Shown: one piece after another, positions 5,618 through 6,485 of the stretch
Layout of the letters: every line of letters starts with the position of its first letter
Position numbering within the stretch: position 1 is the first letter of the stretch
NCBI GenBank assembly: GCA_028690255.1
Contig: JAQVBP010000157.1
Span: forward strand, 1-6,485
Source: Methanosarcinaceae archaeon
GTDB lineage: Archaea > Halobacteriota > Methanosarcinia > Methanosarcinales > Methanosarcinaceae
DNA: 6,485 bases
Reading direction: 5' to 3'
Position numbers and translations under genes: made by a program
The notes under the pieces: model-generated
What the model saw: only the letters and a program-made list of their open reading frames with translations
What the model was told of the DNA's origin: nothing
Database searches by the model: none

Positions 5618-6094
5618 ATGGTCAATAGAGTTAAGCGCAGGGTATCTTGTTTTCCAAAAGCCACCTATTACAAGCCCAGAGAAATCCCTCTTTGCTGTCT
5701 GGAAATCACCAACATATCCATAGAAGAACTTGAGGCTATTCGTCTTTGCGACCTTCTCCAGATGGAGCAGAGCGAGGCTGCTAATAGAATGGGGGTATCC
5801 CGGAAAACTTTCTGGAGCGATCTCCAAAATGCACGACAGAAGTTGGCTGATGCTCTTGTCAACGGAAAAGCAATCGAGATCTCTGGAGGAGAATACGTTA
5901 ATAGTGGTGAATGCAAGGTCGATTTTCTCTGCAAAGAATGCGATCATGTGTGGGAATCAAAATCCAATCAGTGTCGTCCTACAAGCTGTCCGAATTGTGG
6001 TTCCAGTCTAATTTTCCGAATCGGAGGAGATGGAAGAGGAAAGAGGTTTCTTGAGAATAATTACTGTTGCCCTAAAGAAAAAGGGCAGGAATAA
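5618..6094 (+). CDS. UPF0251/DUF134 helix-turn-helix protein with C-terminal zinc ribbon
   Basis: This 158-residue protein is a probable cytoplasmic DNA-binding regulator; its target is unknown. Residue numbers start at the ATG. The N-terminus (R-V-K-R-R-V, then Y-Y-K-P-R-E-I-P-L near 17-25) matches the DUF134 opening. Residues about 34-80 form a sigma-region-4-like helix-turn-helix: S-I-E-E-L-E-A-I-R-L-C-D-L, M-E-Q-S-E-A-A-N-R-M-G-V-S-R-K-T-F-W and A-R-Q-K-L-A-D-A-L-V-N-G-K-A-I. The C-terminal third adds a zinc ribbon, C105-x2-C108 with C124-x2-C127. The ATG at 5618 is chosen because it fits the family start; an in-frame GTG at 5597 would add seven residues (165 in all). Neither has a Shine-Dalgarno. 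It stands alone, facing away from cdhA, and a link to cdh control is speculative. Confidence 0.88.
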   Translation: MVNRVKRRVSCFPKATYYKPREIPLCCLEITNISIEELEAIRLCDLLQMEQSEAANRMGVSRKTFWSDLQNARQKLADALVNGKAIEISGGEYVNSGECKVDFLCKECDHVWESKSNQCRPTSCPNCGSSLIFRIGGDGRGKRFLENNYCCPKEKGQE

Positions 6095-6273
6095 ACGGCC
6101 TAAATCAAAGTTTAACATGGACATTCTGCCATTAAGGTAAAAAAAGTTGATTATTATGGCAGCTTTTTCTTCGATCCATATCTTATCCGGAAAGTTGACA
6201 ATTGTTTAATTCCTGGATGCAAAAGCAAAGCTATACAGGAAAAAGTTGAAACAAAGCAGGATATAAAAAAGAA
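6095..6273. other. Intergenic stretch after the DUF134-like gene
   Basis: No gene is visible; the longest frame from an ATG (6156) is 17 codons. A weak hairpin, CTGCCAT (6126-6132) with ATGGCAG (6156-6162), is followed by CTTTTTCTT. It could be a first terminator for the upstream gene. Confidence 0.35.
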
Positions 6274-6305
6274 ATCCGTGTCGAAATGACACGGATGCTG
6301 TTTTT
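6274..6305 (+). terminator. Strong hairpin with T-run, possibly bidirectional terminator
   Basis: ATCCGTGTC (6274-6282) and GACACGGAT (6288-6296) form a perfect 9-bp stem with a 5-nt loop, followed by five T at 6301-6305. On the other side the plus strand has ATATAAAAAAG (6261-6271), which is a T-run on the minus strand. The hairpin could therefore stop transcription from both directions. It separates the DUF134-like gene from the tandem repeats. Confidence 0.6.
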
Positions 6306-6330
6306 CGATTAATTCTGGATTTACTTAATC

Positions 6331-6485
6331 AACCTTGCCTGGTCAACCTTGTTCAGTTAACCTTGCCTGGTCAACCTTGTTCAGTTAACCTTGCCTGGTC
6401 AACCTTGTTCAGTTAACCTTGCCTGGTCAACCTTGTTCAGTTAACCTTGCCTGGTCAACCTTGTTCAGTTAACCTTGCCTGGTCA
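6331..6485. repeat. 28-bp tandem repeat array, cut by window edge
   Basis: The unit is AACCTTGCCTGGTC followed by AACCTTGTTCAGTT. Copies start at 6331, 6359, 6387, 6415 and 6443, all identical, and a sixth starts at 6471 and runs off the window. The two 14-bp halves match at 9 of 14 positions, and all five differences are transitions. The length is not a multiple of three and each unit contains TAA, so every frame is stopped. There are no spacers, so this is not a CRISPR array. Perfect identity suggests recent expansion or ongoing homogenisation. Confidence 0.95.

Noticed and set aside
5552..5947. Minus-strand frames opposite the DUF134-like gene
   Set aside because: The plus-strand frame has clear family motifs; these are its shadows.
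6331..6485. CRISPR array
   Set aside because: The 28-bp units are back to back with no unique spacers.

Overview
The window comes from a methanogenic archaeon, almost certainly Methanosarcina. The left 2.4 kb is a full-length cdhA, the alpha (CO dehydrogenase) subunit of the acetyl-CoA decarbonylase/synthase (ACDS) complex. Its 805-residue protein matches my memory of Methanosarcina CdhA nearly end to end. It is read on the minus strand. Two bases after its stop, the first four codons of cdhB (M-V-D-T) run off the window edge, so this is the promoter-proximal end of a cdhAB... operon for acetate cleavage or acetyl-CoA synthesis.

Upstream of cdhA lie about 3.2 kb of AT-rich DNA (2432-5617) with no convincing intact gene. 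It is not featureless. From left to right it holds: (1) the cdhA leader/promoter zone, with a strong Shine-Dalgarno, a TATA-like tract inside a 9-bp inverted repeat, several short palindromes, and three degenerate copies of a roughly 70-bp repeat; (2) copy A (about 3341-4004) of a roughly 665-bp imperfect direct duplication; (3) a decayed fragment of a second cdhA 5' end, in the same orientation as the real gene (about 4081-4174); (4) a wrecked IS200/IS605-type element (about 4298-4604), with a right-end-like hairpin, a left-end-like hairpin and the N-terminus of a Y1 transposase; (5) a 13-bp inverted repeat and a perfect 10-bp AT hairpin; (6) copy B (about 4778-5446) of the duplication.

On the right, a plus-strand gene (5618-6094) encodes a UPF0251/DUF134-type helix-turn-helix protein with an added C-terminal zinc ribbon, probably a transcription factor. 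It is followed by a weak hairpin, a strong possibly bidirectional terminator (6274-6305), and an array of perfect 28-bp tandem repeats (6331 to the edge). Each 28-mer is itself two diverged 14-bp halves.

The picture is an important metabolic operon with a very long upstream region that has accumulated duplications, a broken paralogue fragment and insertion-sequence debris. The most notable points are the cdhA relic, the 665-bp duplication with a 62-bp core that is about 92% identical, and the end-to-end order of the IS200/IS605 ends. All alignments here were made by eye; no searches were run.
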